A DNA stretch of 64,000 bases from Lederbergia lenta NBRC 16444 (GTDB lineage: Bacteria > Bacillota > Bacilli > Bacillales > Bacillaceae_C), in assembly GCF_001591545.1 (NCBI RefSeq), contig NZ_BCVC01000001.1:868001-932000 (forward strand). Reading direction: 5' to 3'. Shown piece after piece: positions 15,963 through 25,126 of this stretch (within the stretch, counting starts at the first letter, position 1; each line of letters opens with the position of its first letter). The notes beneath the pieces are model-generated. The model was not told the DNA's origin. It saw only the letters and a program-made list of their open reading frames with translations, and searched no databases. The position numbers and the translations under genes are program-made.

Positions 15963-16595
15963 ATGGCTCTTTTAAGTGAATGGATTTTAAATATCATTAT
16001 ATTTTTATTACTCGCAATGGTTATCGATATGCTACTTCCTGATTCAAATATGAAAAAATACGCAAAGCTTGTGACGGGTTTACTTTTAATAGGGATTATT
16101 TTGTCACCTGTTTTCAAAATATTGTCAACCGATTTTGATTCTGTATTAAAATCGATATCTCCAGAAATAAATGCAAATGTTCAAACGCAAGAAAGTTTAA
16201 TAGAAATGAAAAAAAGAGAAATACAAGCTTCACAGGATGCATATACATTAGAGCAACTGGCTGTCCTCATGAAAACAGAAGTGGAGAAGGAGTTGATGGA
16301 AAAATTTGATGTAACTATTACGAACATACAAATATTAGCAGATGGCGCAGAAGAACCGACGATGGAACACTTAAAAAGTGTGAAAGTTGTGATTGTGGAA
16401 AATGAAGAGAAAATATCTCATGTCACTCCTGTGAACATTAACATCAAAGAAAGCAGCAATAAGCACACGCCAGTAGATCACACAAGCATCCTTGAAACAC
16501 TTTCTGCAAGCTGGGAAATACCAGTTTCGATTATCGAAATTGTCCCGAAAGGAGGAACCGATGAAGAAGATGGACAACAAAAACGGGCCTCTTGA
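15963..16595 (+). CDS. spoIIIAF: Stage III sporulation protein AF
   Basis: A 210-residue protein with two N-terminal membrane helices (WILNIIIFLLLAMVIDMLL and YAKLVTGLLLIGIILSPVF) and a soluble C-terminal ring-building-type domain. ATG 15963 follows AAGGAGGG. Its last 35 bases overlap spoIIIAG. The family belongs to the SpoIIIA channel complex. Confidence 0.92.
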   Translation: MALLSEWILNIIIFLLLAMVIDMLLPDSNMKKYAKLVTGLLLIGIILSPVFKILSTDFDSVLKSISPEINANVQTQESLIEMKKREIQASQDAYTLEQLAVLMKTEVEKELMEKFDVTITNIQILADGAEEPTMEHLKSVKVVIVENEEKISHVTPVNINIKESSNKHTPVDHTSILETLSASWEIPVSIIEIVPKGGTDEEDGQQKRAS

Positions 16596-17229
16596 TTGGA
16601 TAAAGGACAAACTAGGAGAAAATACAACAGGTAAAAAACCAGGAAAACATTATTATTTGCTTATCGTGCTTTTAATAGGTGCGGCCTTTATGTTAATGGG
16701 AAATATTTGGGGGAAGAATCCCGTATCAACACCAGTGACTGCTTTAAATGAGGAACCAAGTGATGATAGCAGCACGGAGGTATTCAAACAGAAAGAAACT
16801 GGAAAAAATAATGGAATGAAGATATATGAAGATCAGTATGAAAATCAATTGAAAGAAGCTTTGGAACAAATTGTGGGAGTGCATTCCGTTACAGTAGTAG
16901 TCAATGTCGATTCAACTGAAAGTCAGGTATATGAAAAAAACTCCACTTTGAAAAATCAAACAACGAGTGAAGAGGATGATAAGGGTGGTAAAAGGCAGGT
17001 AGAAGATCAATCACATGATGAACAGCTCGTAACTATTCGAGAAGGTGAAAAAGAGGTGCCGCTTATTTCTGAAACACGAAAACCAAATATTAAAGGTGTA
17101 CTTGTTGTGGCGGGAGGAGCAGAAAATATTCAAGTGAAGAGTTGGATTATTGAAGCTGTAACGAGATCACTTGACGTACCTAGTCATAAGGTAGCAGTTA
17201 TGCCTAAAAAATCAAAGGGGGATTCTTAA
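16561..17229 (+). CDS. spoIIIAG: Stage III sporulation protein AG
   Basis: The protein has 222 residues from ATG 16561, directly after AAAGGAGGAACCG. One membrane anchor (YYLLIVLLIGAAFMLMGNIW, near residues 30-50) is followed by the ring-building domain (LKEALEQIVGVHSVTVVVNVDS; IKGVLVVAGGAENIQVKSWI) with an acidic insertion between. SpoIIIAG forms a large multimeric ring in the intermembrane space of the sporangium. Confidence 0.93.
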   Translation: MKKMDNKNGPLDWIKDKLGENTTGKKPGKHYYLLIVLLIGAAFMLMGNIWGKNPVSTPVTALNEEPSDDSSTEVFKQKETGKNNGMKIYEDQYENQLKEALEQIVGVHSVTVVVNVDSTESQVYEKNSTLKNQTTSEEDDKGGKRQVEDQSHDEQLVTIREGEKEVPLISETRKPNIKGVLVVAGGAENIQVKSWIIEAVTRSLDVPSHKVAVMPKKSKGDS

Positions 17230-17775
17230 ATGCTATTAAAAAAACAAACAGTTTGGCTCTTGACAATGTTAAGTTTAGTGGTGGTTTTATCTGTTTATTA
17301 TGTGACATCAGATCCAAGTGGAAGTAATATAGCAACCATTGGAAAAGAAGATGCATCAGAGGCTAATAGCAAAACATCTGCTGAAGATCAAGATATGAAT
17401 ATTATTACAGAAGCCGCTGGAGATGAAGTGTTTGAGACGGCACGATTAGATCTTCAAGACAAGCGTAGCAAGGAAGTAGAAGATTTAACGGTCCAAATGA
17501 GTTCAGCAGAACTGAGCGCGGATGAAAAAGAGGAGTTATACGCTGAAATGCAAGAAATAAAAGAATATGGAGTGAAGGAAAATACTTTGGAAAGTGTCAT
17601 TAAAGGATTAGGATATGAAGATGCTTTAGTGAGAGCGGATGGTAGTGAAGTGAAAGTGACAGTAAAAACAGCAGATGAGCATAGCCGAGCAGAGGCTGCG
17701 AAAATATTAAATGTTGTCAGGGAGGAAATTGGTACGGAAATTGTAGCGACTGTACAATTTGATAAGGTAAAATGA
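17230..17775 (+). CDS. spoIIIAH: Stage III sporulation protein AH
   Basis: A 181-residue protein with one N-terminal helix (TVWLLTMLSLVVVLSVYYV) and a C-terminal YscJ/FliF-like ring-building domain (residues about 95-180). It binds SpoIIQ from the forespore and holds the two membranes together during engulfment. ATG 17230 follows AAAGGGGG at the end of spoIIIAG. It is the last gene before the operon terminator. Confidence 0.94.
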   Translation: MLLKKQTVWLLTMLSLVVVLSVYYVTSDPSGSNIATIGKEDASEANSKTSAEDQDMNIITEAAGDEVFETARLDLQDKRSKEVEDLTVQMSSAELSADEKEELYAEMQEIKEYGVKENTLESVIKGLGYEDALVRADGSEVKVTVKTADEHSRAEAAKILNVVREEIGTEIVATVQFDKVK

Positions 17776-17778
17776 CTT

Positions 17779-17817
17779 TGACGGAGGGGAGAATTAAGAC
17801 CCCCTCCGTCACTTTTT
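17779..17817 (+). terminator. Terminator of the spoIIIA operon
   Basis: Stem TGACGGAGGGG (17779-17789)/CCCCTCCGTCA (17801-17811), then CTTTTT. Confidence 0.9.
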
Positions 17818-17916
17818 AAATAAAAAAATCAACTCTTTAGTATCTAGCATTGAATTGTTGTGCTGTTTTATAATATGATATTAGCAGCTACTCATAAATG
17901 AAAAGGAGTGTCATGA

Positions 17917-18429
17917 ATGTTAAAAATTCAAGAAATTCGTGAACTTATAAAACTTATTGATCAATCTGATATCGAGGAATTTGTATTTGAACATGATGGA
18001 TCGAAAATTGAAATGAAAAAAAATGTAGGTGCTGCACAAGTACAATCAGTATTACCAGCAGCATCTGTTGCACAAGCACCAACAATTCAAGCAGCAGTTA
18101 GTCAACCAATGAACATAGACTCTGTAGCGACGGTTACAACGAGTCAAGTAGAAGCTGCATCACAACAATCAGATGTCGATACTAGTAATCTTCACACCGT
18201 AACTTCTCCAATGGTCGGTACATATTATCAATCTTCATCACCGGAAACTCCACCATATGTTCAGGTCGGATCTCAGGTTAAAGAGGACTCTGTCGTTTGT
18301 ATTGTTGAAGCGATGAAATTATTTAATGAAATTGAAGCTGAAGTTGAAGGTGAGATTGTGGAAGTCCTTGTTGAAAATGGCCAACTTGTAGAGTATGGAC
18401 AACCATTATACTTAGTAAAGCCAAGATAA
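17917..18429 (+). CDS. accB: Acetyl-CoA carboxylase biotin carboxyl carrier protein
   Basis: 170 residues. The C-terminal biotinyl domain carries [13 protein letters not shown], with the biotinylated lysine in the AMKL motif; the middle is an Ala/Gln/Val-rich flexible linker (residues 35-95). It carries CO2 as carboxybiotin from AccC to the carboxyltransferase, the first step of fatty-acid synthesis. ATG 17917 follows AAAGGAGTG. It is cotranscribed with accC (12-base gap). Confidence 0.96.
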   Translation: MLKIQEIRELIKLIDQSDIEEFVFEHDGSKIEMKKNVGAAQVQSVLPAASVAQAPTIQAAVSQPMNIDSVATVTTSQVEAASQQSDVDTSNLHTVTSPMVGTYYQSSSPETPPYVQVGSQVKEDSVVCIVEAMKLFNEIEAEVEGEIVEVLVENGQLVEYGQPLYLVKPR

Positions 18430-18441
18430 GGAGCGAAATCC

Positions 18442-19797
18442 ATGATAAAAAAGTTATTAATTGCAAATAGAGGAGAAATTGCGGTCAGAATTATACGGGC
18501 TTGCAAAGAAATGAATATAGAAACGGTCGCTGTATATTCGGAAGCGGATAAAGAAGCTTTACATGTCCAACTAGCTGATGAAGCATATTGCATCGGACCA
18601 ACTGCTTCAAAAGATAGCTATTTAAATACAGCAAACGTCGTAAGTGTAGCTAAATTAACAGATTGTGATGCTATTCACCCAGGTTACGGATTCCTAGCAG
18701 AAAATGCTGATTTTGCAGAATTATGTCGTGATTGTAATATCATATTTGTTGGGCCAAGCCCTGAAGCCATTTCTAAAATGGGAACAAAAGATGTTGCTAG
18801 AGAAACAATGAAAATGGCTGGTGTGCCAATTGTCCCAGGATCGCAAGGGATTATTGAAACTGAAGATGAAGCATTACAGTTGGCTGAAGAAATTGGCTTT
18901 CCTGTTATTATTAAAGCCACCGCTGGTGGTGGAGGTAAGGGAATTAGAGTCGCAAAAAACAAAGAAGAATTAGTGAAAGGTATTAATATCACACAACAAG
19001 AAGCATTGACTGCTTTTGGTAATTCTGGGGTATACATAGAGAAATACATTGAGGATTTTCGCCATGTAGAAATTCAAGTTATGGCAGATAATCATGGAAA
19101 TGTTATTCATCTAGGTGAGAGGGATTGTAGTATTCAAAGAAGACTGCAAAAACTTTTAGAGGAAACGCCGTCTCCAGTTATCGATTCAGAAATGCGCGAA
19201 CAAATGGGAGCGGCTGCCGTAAAAGCTGCAAAAGCTGTTAATTATACAGGCGCGGGCACAATAGAATTTATTTATGATTATCAAAATAGAAACTTCTATT
19301 TTATGGAAATGAATACTCGCATACAAGTGGAACACACAATTACTGAAATGGTGACAGGTGTGGATCTCATTAAAGAACAAATTCAAGTTGCTGCAGGCGA
19401 GATTTTATCAATCAAGCAAGAAGAAGTAACTTTTAAAGGTTGGTCTATTGAATGCAGAATTAACGCCGAAAATCCAGAGAAGAACTTCATGCCGTCTGCT
19501 GGGAAAATTGATATGTATCTTCCTCCTGGTGGATTTGGTATAAGGGTTGATTCAGGTGCATACCCAGGATATACGATCCCACCTTATTATGATTCAATGA
19601 TTGCTAAACTAATCTCTTATGGAGAAACGAGAGAAGAAGCAATTGCAAGAATGAAACGCGCATTAGAAGAGTTTGTCATTGAAGGCGTTAAGACAACCAT
19701 TCCATTTCATTTGAATTTATTAGAAAATGAAGCATTTATTACGGGGAATTTTAATACGAAATTTTTAGAAATTCACGATGTTATGAACCAAAAATAA
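18442..19797 (+). CDS. accC: Acetyl-CoA carboxylase biotin carboxylase subunit
   Basis: 451 residues, family-typical. The ATP-grasp glycine loop [14 protein letters not shown] (near 160), the [14 protein letters not shown] block (near 75) and [21 protein letters not shown] (near 285) contain the ATP, bicarbonate and biotin residues. It carboxylates biotin on AccB using ATP and bicarbonate. As the only biotin carboxylase here, it could also serve the orphan carboxyltransferase at 48283-49833 (inference). Confidence 0.97.
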   Translation: MIKKLLIANRGEIAVRIIRACKEMNIETVAVYSEADKEALHVQLADEAYCIGPTASKDSYLNTANVVSVAKLTDCDAIHPGYGFLAENADFAELCRDCNIIFVGPSPEAISKMGTKDVARETMKMAGVPIVPGSQGIIETEDEALQLAEEIGFPVIIKATAGGGGKGIRVAKNKEELVKGINITQQEALTAFGNSGVYIEKYIEDFRHVEIQVMADNHGNVIHLGERDCSIQRRLQKLLEETPSPVIDSEMREQMGAAAVKAAKAVNYTGAGTIEFIYDYQNRNFYFMEMNTRIQVEHTITEMVTGVDLIKEQIQVAAGEILSIKQEEVTFKGWSIECRINAENPEKNFMPSAGKIDMYLPPGGFGIRVDSGAYPGYTIPPYYDSMIAKLISYGETREEAIARMKRALEEFVIEGVKTTIPFHLNLLENEAFITGNFNTKFLEIHDVMNQK

Positions 19798-19812
19798 GTG
19801 GAGGTGTTTTAA

Positions 19813-20235
19813 ATGGAAGAAAGTATGAACATGCTTGAAATGACACAAGACAATGAACAAAATCATGGTAAAATTGAGATTGCTCCAGAAGTAATTGAAG
19901 TGATCGCAGGTATTGCCGCATCTGAAATTGAAGGTGTAGCACAAATGCGAGGTAATTTTGCCTCGGGTGTAGTAGAACGTCTTGGAAAGAAGAATCACGG
20001 AAAAGGGATTAGGGTTGAACTTTCTGAGGAAGGAATTAAGGTGGATGTTTATTGTTTAATGAACTTTGGAGTTTCCATTCCAACAATAGCTCAAAAAGTA
20101 CAAGATAACATTCGCCAAACACTTCAAAACATGACAGCACTAGAAGCAGAAGAAGTAAATGTTCACATCGTCGGAGTTGCGTTTGAAAACCAACGTCAAG
20201 AACAAGAACATGAAGATGAATTAGAAGAGCAGTAA
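19813..20235 (+). CDS. yqhY: Asp23/Gls24 family protein YqhY
   Basis: A 140-residue Asp23/Gls24 domain protein (IEIAPEVIEVIAGIAASEIEGV; RVELSEEGIKVDVYCLMNFGVSIP). ATG 19813 follows GGAGGTG. yqhY is very widely linked to accB-accC in Firmicutes, and genetic work in B. subtilis ties it to acetyl-CoA carboxylase activity, probably as a modulator. It is cytoplasmic, with no membrane segment. A terminator follows. Confidence 0.92.
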   Translation: MEESMNMLEMTQDNEQNHGKIEIAPEVIEVIAGIAASEIEGVAQMRGNFASGVVERLGKKNHGKGIRVELSEEGIKVDVYCLMNFGVSIPTIAQKVQDNIRQTLQNMTALEAEEVNVHIVGVAFENQRQEQEHEDELEEQ

Positions 20236-20241
20236 TACATG

Positions 20242-20268
20242 AGCCAGAGGTAAATCCTTTGGCTTTTC
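20242..20268 (+). terminator. Weak terminator after yqhY
   Basis: Stem GCCAGAGG (20242-20249)/CCTTTGGC (20256-20263) with one G-T pair, then TTTTC. Confidence 0.6.
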
Positions 20269-20333
20269 ATAAAGGTCCAGAAGTGATTGGAAGTATATAG
20301 AACCAATATGAACAAAAGTTTTCTTAAGTTTAG

Positions 20334-20493
20334 CCAGAGCGCCCAATCGATAGCAAGCTACAGTATCCGAGTCGCCTTACTTTTAGTACTTATGAGGATC
20401 GTCGACTAAGATTGCCAGAAGAAGTGGCCATGTCGAAGTTCTATATATTGTGAGCGCAGTTTGTACTTCGCTTACTGGGCGCTTACGCTTTTC
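20334..20493 (-). repeat. Dispersed intergenic repeat, copy B
   Basis: Read on the minus strand it starts GAAAAGCGTAAGCGCCCAG and continues TAAGCGAAGTACAAACTGCG, the same opening as copy A at 7986, and ends TCGATTGGGCGCT. It fills most of the 340-base gap between yqhY and nusB. Edges are approximate. Confidence 0.6.
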
Positions 20494-20612
20494 ATGTTTT
20501 TTTCTTCCAACTGTGTGTTTCGCAGATTCTCGTGTTACACTAGTTACATAAACTGGCCGGTATTAAGGCTATATGTATGTTGGATTTTAAATTTAAAGGA
20601 GTTTTCTATAAA

Positions 20613-21002
20613 ATGAAAAGAAGAATAGCGCGCGAAAAGGCATTGCAAGCAATGTATCAAATTGATATAAGTGAGGCAAATCCAGCTGAAGCGCTTGAGA
20701 ATGTGTTAGAAGACGAAAAACCTGATGAGTTTTTACAGGGACTAGTAGAAGGAACAACGGCAAATCTGCAGCAAATTGATCAAGAAATTAGTAAACACTT
20801 AGAACGTTGGTCCATCGATAGGTTAGCAAAGGTGGACGTAAATATATTAAGGCTTGGTGTTTATGAATTACTTTTCAATGAAGATGTGCCACAAAATGTT
20901 GTAATTAATGAAGCAATAGAAATTGCTAAGATCTATGGAGATGAAAAGTCAGGTAAATTTGTTAATGGCATTTTATCGAAAGTAAAAGGAGAAGAGAAAT
21001 AA
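20613..21002 (+). CDS. nusB: Transcription antitermination factor NusB
   Basis: The protein has 129 residues from ATG 20613, with AAAGGAG at 20595-20601; an in-frame TTG at 20577 lacks a site. The all-helical NusB fold is recognisable from [14 protein letters not shown] at the start and [26 protein letters not shown] at the end. NusB binds boxA RNA with S10 during rRNA transcription. folD follows after 14 bases. Confidence 0.95.
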   Translation: MKRRIAREKALQAMYQIDISEANPAEALENVLEDEKPDEFLQGLVEGTTANLQQIDQEISKHLERWSIDRLAKVDVNILRLGVYELLFNEDVPQNVVINEAIEIAKIYGDEKSGKFVNGILSKVKGEEK

Positions 21003-21016
21003 CAGGGGGAATTTTC

Positions 21017-21883
21017 ATGGCAGCAACAATCATTGATGGAAAAGAGATTTCAGCGCTCATACGCAAAGACCTAGAGAAAGAAGTAGCGGCACTCACGGAA
21101 GCGGGAATTAAGCCGGGACTTGCGGTTATATTAGTTGGGAATAATTCAGCTTCAAGAACATATGTTACTTCAAAACAAAAAAGCTGTAAGGCAATCGGTA
21201 TGGAATCCTTGCTTATCGAATTTCCTGAAGATGTAGAGGAACATGTTCTTCTAGAAAAAATAGAAGAATTAAATGAACAAAAAAACATTCATGGCATATT
21301 AGTGCAGCTTCCACTACCTGCTCACATTTCAGATGAAAAAGTTATTGAAACGATCTCACCAGCTAAGGATGTAGATGGTTTCCATCCTATAAATATTGGG
21401 AAAATGATGACGGGTCAGGAGACATTTTTGCCATGTACACCATTCGGTGTTTTAAAAATGCTCCAATATATGCAAATATCGATTGCTGGAAAGCATGCAG
21501 TAATAGTAGGTAGAAGTAATATAGTCGGCAAGCCAGCTGGGCAACTGTTACTTAACGAACATGCTACCGTTACATACTGTCATTCAAAAACGCCAGATCT
21601 CACCGCTTTTACAAAAGAGGCAGATATATTGATAGCTGCAGTTGGAAGAGCGAAAATGATTAAATCGGATGATATTAAAGAGGGCGCCGTGGTGATTGAT
21701 GTCGGTATGAACCGAGATGAAAACGGGAAATTATGTGGAGATGTCGATTTTGAAGACGTCAAGGAGAAAGTGGGCTATATTACCCCTGTCCCTGGAGGCG
21801 TTGGCCCGATGACCATCACTATGCTTCTGTATAACACAGTAAAGTCGGCGAAAAACTGGCAAAATAATCGCAATAACAACTAG
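21017..21883 (+). CDS. folD: Bifunctional methylenetetrahydrofolate dehydrogenase/cyclohydrolase FolD
   Basis: 288 residues. The catalytic [13 protein letters not shown] (Tyr/Lys pair, near 50-60), VQLPLPAHI (near 98) and the Rossmann signature [17 protein letters not shown] (near 160), plus [15 protein letters not shown] at the end, identify it. It converts 5,10-methylene-THF to 10-formyl-THF in one-carbon metabolism. ATG 21017 follows AGGGGG. A strong terminator ends the nusB-folD unit. Confidence 0.97.
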   Translation: MAATIIDGKEISALIRKDLEKEVAALTEAGIKPGLAVILVGNNSASRTYVTSKQKSCKAIGMESLLIEFPEDVEEHVLLEKIEELNEQKNIHGILVQLPLPAHISDEKVIETISPAKDVDGFHPINIGKMMTGQETFLPCTPFGVLKMLQYMQISIAGKHAVIVGRSNIVGKPAGQLLLNEHATVTYCHSKTPDLTAFTKEADILIAAVGRAKMIKSDDIKEGAVVIDVGMNRDENGKLCGDVDFEDVKEKVGYITPVPGGVGPMTITMLLYNTVKSAKNWQNNRNNN

Positions 21884-21896
21884 TTAATAGTAAAAT

Positions 21897-21934
21897 AAAG
21901 AAAAGCTGGTCCATTGCGGATCCAGCTTTTCTTT
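21897..21934 (+). terminator. Terminator after folD
   Basis: A 13-bp perfect stem AAAGAAAAGCTGG (21897-21909)/CCAGCTTTTCTTT (21922-21934). Confidence 0.88.
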
Positions 21935-21981
21935 AAGTATAAAATTTATCGGGACTTTTATCTTCAAAAAGGATGTGGAAA

Positions 21982-23334
21982 ATGCAAACTCCGCAGTATT
22001 TAACAGTTAAATCCTTAACTAAATATATAAAGAGAAAATTTGATGCAGATCCTTATCTTTCTGATGTATTTGTTAAAGGCGAAATCTCAAATTTTAAAAA
22101 GCATTCTAGTGGGCATATGTATTTTACTTTAAAAGATGACAAATCAAGGATCATGGCTGTTATGTTCTCTGGTGCCGCGCGTACAATGAAGTTCATTCCA
22201 GAGAACGGGATGAATGTGTTAGTGAAAGCAAGTGTCACTGTTTATGAGTCGTCAGGTCAATATCAACTGTACATTAAAGAAATGCAGCCAGATGGCATTG
22301 GTGAATTATTTCTAGCTTATGAACAACTAAAAGAGAAATTAGAAAAATCAGGTTTGTTTGATGCTAGTCTTAAAAAAAATCTTCCGCTTTATCCTCAAAC
22401 AATAGGAATTATAACTTCACCAACAGGGGCAGCAGTGAGAGATGTCATCACAACAATTAAGCGTCGCTATCCAATTGGAAAGATTTTGCTCATCCCTGCG
22501 CTTGTGCAAGGGCAAAATGCATCACGTTCTATTGCGGAGGCAATAAACAAGGCAAATGAAAAATCTGAGATTGATGTTTTAATCATAGGAAGAGGTGGAG
22601 GTTCGATAGAAGAGCTTTGGGCTTTTAACGAAGAAGTTGTTGCCCATGCTATTTACCAATCGAAAATTCCCATCATATCAGCGGTTGGTCATGAAACAGA
22701 CTTTACGATTGCTGATTTCGTTGCTGATGTGAGAGCAGCAACACCAACTGCTGCTGCAGAACTTGCTGTTCCCCACATAGAAGAATTATTAGAGCGGTTG
22801 ATGAATCGAAAAAGCAGACTATTTAGTAGTATGGGTCAGCATATCCGATTTAAAAATAGTCAATTAGAAGCGATTACGCGTTCTTATATGATGAAAAATC
22901 CGCAAAAATTATATGAACAAAAGTGGGAGCAACTGGACAGATTAACGGAAAGGCTACACACTGCTCAAAGAAATGATTATAGTCGCAAAAGAGATAGGTT
23001 TGTACAGTTAGAAAATCTATTACAACGCAATCATCCAGCTAGGAAATTAGTAGTTAGCATAGATAGGTATAATGCAACGAAACGTCGGCTTACAAATGAA
23101 GCTCGCAATATATTTAAACACAAAGCAAGAGAGTTTACAGGGAAATTAGCTACATTGGAGGCATTAAGCCCGTTAAGCATATTGCAACGTGGCTTTAGTA
23201 TCGCTTATATAGATGAAAACCATATTTTAAAAAGTGTAGAGCAGGCGGAAGAAGGAAAAAAAATAGAGGTAAGTGTTACGGATGGTAGTGTGTACTGTAC
23301 GATCGATCATATTGAAAAAGGTGATAAAAAATGA
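21982..23334 (+). CDS. xseA: Exodeoxyribonuclease VII large subunit
   Basis: The protein has 450 residues from ATG 21982, with AAGGA about eight bases upstream; ATG 21973 in frame would overlap that site. An N-terminal OB-fold (residues 10-100; VFVKGEISNFKKHSSGHMYF) precedes the nuclease domain (GRGGGSIEELWAFNEE; AVGHETDFTIADFVADVRAATPT split over 235-275) and a coiled-coil region. It degrades single-stranded DNA from both ends with XseB. xseB starts within its stop (ATGA). Confidence 0.95.
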   Translation: MQTPQYLTVKSLTKYIKRKFDADPYLSDVFVKGEISNFKKHSSGHMYFTLKDDKSRIMAVMFSGAARTMKFIPENGMNVLVKASVTVYESSGQYQLYIKEMQPDGIGELFLAYEQLKEKLEKSGLFDASLKKNLPLYPQTIGIITSPTGAAVRDVITTIKRRYPIGKILLIPALVQGQNASRSIAEAINKANEKSEIDVLIIGRGGGSIEELWAFNEEVVAHAIYQSKIPIISAVGHETDFTIADFVADVRAATPTAAAELAVPHIEELLERLMNRKSRLFSSMGQHIRFKNSQLEAITRSYMMKNPQKLYEQKWEQLDRLTERLHTAQRNDYSRKRDRFVQLENLLQRNHPARKLVVSIDRYNATKRRLTNEARNIFKHKAREFTGKLATLEALSPLSILQRGFSIAYIDENHILKSVEQAEEGKKIEVSVTDGSVYCTIDHIEKGDKK

Positions 23335-23561
23335 ATGATAAATTAACATTTGAAGAAGCAATGGAACAATTAGATATTATTGTCCAAAAACTGGAAGAAG
23401 GCGATATTCCATTAGAAGAAGCGTTAACTAATTATCAAAAAGGTATGGAGTTATCTAAATTATGTCATGATAAATTAAAACATGCGGAAGAGCAACTCAC
23501 TACAGTTCTTACAGATAATGGGGAAGAAGAGTTTCGTCTTAAAGAGGAGGAGAGCGATTGA
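23331..23561 (+). CDS. xseB: Exodeoxyribonuclease VII small subunit
   Basis: 76 residues with the family signature FEEAMEQLDIIVQKLEEGD and PLEEALTNYQKGMEL. It is a helical hairpin that wraps the XseA coiled coil. Start and stop overlap both neighbours (ATGA with xseA, TTGA with ispA), so translation of the three is coupled. Confidence 0.95.
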   Translation: MNDKLTFEEAMEQLDIIVQKLEEGDIPLEEALTNYQKGMELSKLCHDKLKHAEEQLTTVLTDNGEEEFRLKEEESD

Positions 23562-24442
23562 CAATCAGTATGGAGGAATTCTCAAACCGTTATAAAACTT
23601 TGTTAGATCGTAGCTTATTATCTGCTATCAGTAAGCTAGAAGCGCCTGATGTGCTTAAAGAAGCAATGATCTATTCTTTAAAAGCTGGTGGAAAACGAAT
23701 TAGACCATTATTGCTATTTTCTACAATTACGGCATTTGAAAAAGACCCGGAAAGGGGGCTTGCAGCTGCTGTATCTTTGGAGATGATTCATACATATTCA
23801 CTCGTCCATGATGATCTACCAAGTATGGATGACGACGATCTAAGGCGTGGAAAGCCAACAAATCATATGGTTTTTGGTGAAGCGATCGCTATTTTGGCAG
23901 GAGACGGATTGTTAACGCATGGTTTTCAATTGATCGCTGATGACAATCATTTAAGCGATCAAATAAAGGTAAAAATTATTAGTTTACTCGCCAAATGTGC
24001 AGGACCTGAAGGGATGGTTAGCGGACAAATTTTAGATATTCAAGGCGAAAATAAAAAAATGGACATTGTAGAGTTAGAGTATATTCATCGTCATAAAACT
24101 GGAAAATTGCTTTCGTTTAGCGTCTTAGCAGGTGCGATAATTGCTGGAGCAAATGATAAGCAATTAGCTTTGTTTGAAAAATTTTCCCAACATTTAGGAC
24201 TCGCATTCCAAATTAGCGATGACATATTGGACATAGAAGGCAGTGAGCAAGTGATCGGAAAGCCAGTTGGTAGTGATACAGGGAAAACGAAAAGTACCTA
24301 TCCAGCTATCTTAACGATACAAGGTGCAAGAGAACATTTATCGTACCATATTGAAGAAGCAAAAAATACCTTAAAAGAAATAGATTTACATACGTCTATA
24401 TTGGAAAAAATGACTGATCTTATTGAAACGAGAGATCATTGA
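23558..24442 (+). CDS. ispA: Farnesyl diphosphate synthase (polyprenyl synthetase)
   Basis: The protein has 294 residues from TTG 23558, seven bases after GAGGAGG. Both aspartate-rich Mg-diphosphate motifs are present: DDLPSMDDDDLRRGKPT (near 85-100) and DDILDIEG (near 225), with KAGGKRIRP for substrate binding. It condenses IPP with DMAPP/GPP to farnesyl diphosphate. A promoter and the OLE RNA lie between it and dxs. Confidence 0.96.
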   Translation: MTISMEEFSNRYKTLLDRSLLSAISKLEAPDVLKEAMIYSLKAGGKRIRPLLLFSTITAFEKDPERGLAAAVSLEMIHTYSLVHDDLPSMDDDDLRRGKPTNHMVFGEAIAILAGDGLLTHGFQLIADDNHLSDQIKVKIISLLAKCAGPEGMVSGQILDIQGENKKMDIVELEYIHRHKTGKLLSFSVLAGAIIAGANDKQLALFEKFSQHLGLAFQISDDILDIEGSEQVIGKPVGSDTGKTKSTYPAILTIQGAREHLSYHIEEAKNTLKEIDLHTSILEKMTDLIETRDH

Positions 24443-24455
24443 AATCCAGCTAAAA

Positions 24456-24484
24456 TTGAAAAAAAAGCAAATTTATGATACAAT
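24456..24484 (+). promoter_or_regulatory. Sigma-A promoter of OLE RNA
   Basis: TTGAAA (24456-24461), a 17-base spacer, and TACAAT (24479-24484). The predicted start (about 24491) falls a few bases before the OLE closing stem at 24496, so the RNA has its own promoter just after the ispA stop. Confidence 0.75.
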
Positions 24485-24490
24485 TTCTTA

Positions 24491-25095
24491 AGATTATTGG
24501 ATGGTGCAGTATTCTAGTCAATCTACCAGTCTTGAAGGTGGGCCTAAAAATCCACTAAAGGGCACATCGATGAAGTTCCTTGTTTCGGCTTGAGGCGCCC
24601 AGCCTTGGGTCGTAGCTGGGAGTAAAGGTGTAAGGGCGATCCACAAAGGCATGTGGGCGTTGACCCTTTACCGTGGAGGCTTCCCATTTTTCGGTAGGCC
24701 TTCAAGGCGTATACTCGAAAATGGAAGTATAGACCTGTGAGTTGATGCTGGGCATCAATAGCAGTGTAGCCTGCCTTGAGTGAAGTTTGAGGGGATTATG
24801 GTTATATGAGAATCGTTCGGTTGGCCATCGTTCTGTTCTTTTCCGTCCATATGAAATCAACTTTGCAAAAGAGGCTAGGGACTTGGTTAAAGGTTGCTGA
24901 GGAAATCTCCTAGACTGTTCGTATGACGTGAAACGGGGATTATAGTGCGGACTAAGTGGTAATCCAGTCTGACAGATGGTGACACTGTTAAGATAGGTTT
25001 AAAGGGAAACCGCCGGGATGGCGACATACGGTACCTGTTTGGGAAATCCTACTGGACCTAAGCCGTAATTTTTACTCGTTTGATGACCATCCAAT
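24491..25095 (+). ncRNA. ole: OLE RNA (ornate, large, extremophilic)
   Basis: About 600 non-coding bases lie between ispA and the OLE-associated protein gene, the genomic place and size (about 610 nt) known for OLE RNA. The ends pair: ATTGGATGGT (24496-24505) with ACCATCCAAT (25086-25095), forming the closing stem. The interior is GC-rich relative to its surroundings and dense in local hairpins, for example GGGCGATCCAC around 24632 with GTGGGCGTTGACCC around 24655, and AATGGGAAGCC-type pairings near 24680-24725. All frames are broken. OLE RNA binds OapA at the membrane and is linked to growth under short-chain alcohols, cold and Mg2+ stress in Halalkalibacterium halodurans (family knowledge). 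Identification is from context, size and closing stem, not from a covariance search. Confidence 0.9.
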
Positions 25096-25126
25096 TTATT
25101 ATAATGAATGGTGAATAAATAAAATT

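Noticed and set aside
24443-25126. A degraded protein gene between ispA and oapA
   Set aside because: All frames are closed, the ends pair, and size and place match OLE RNA.
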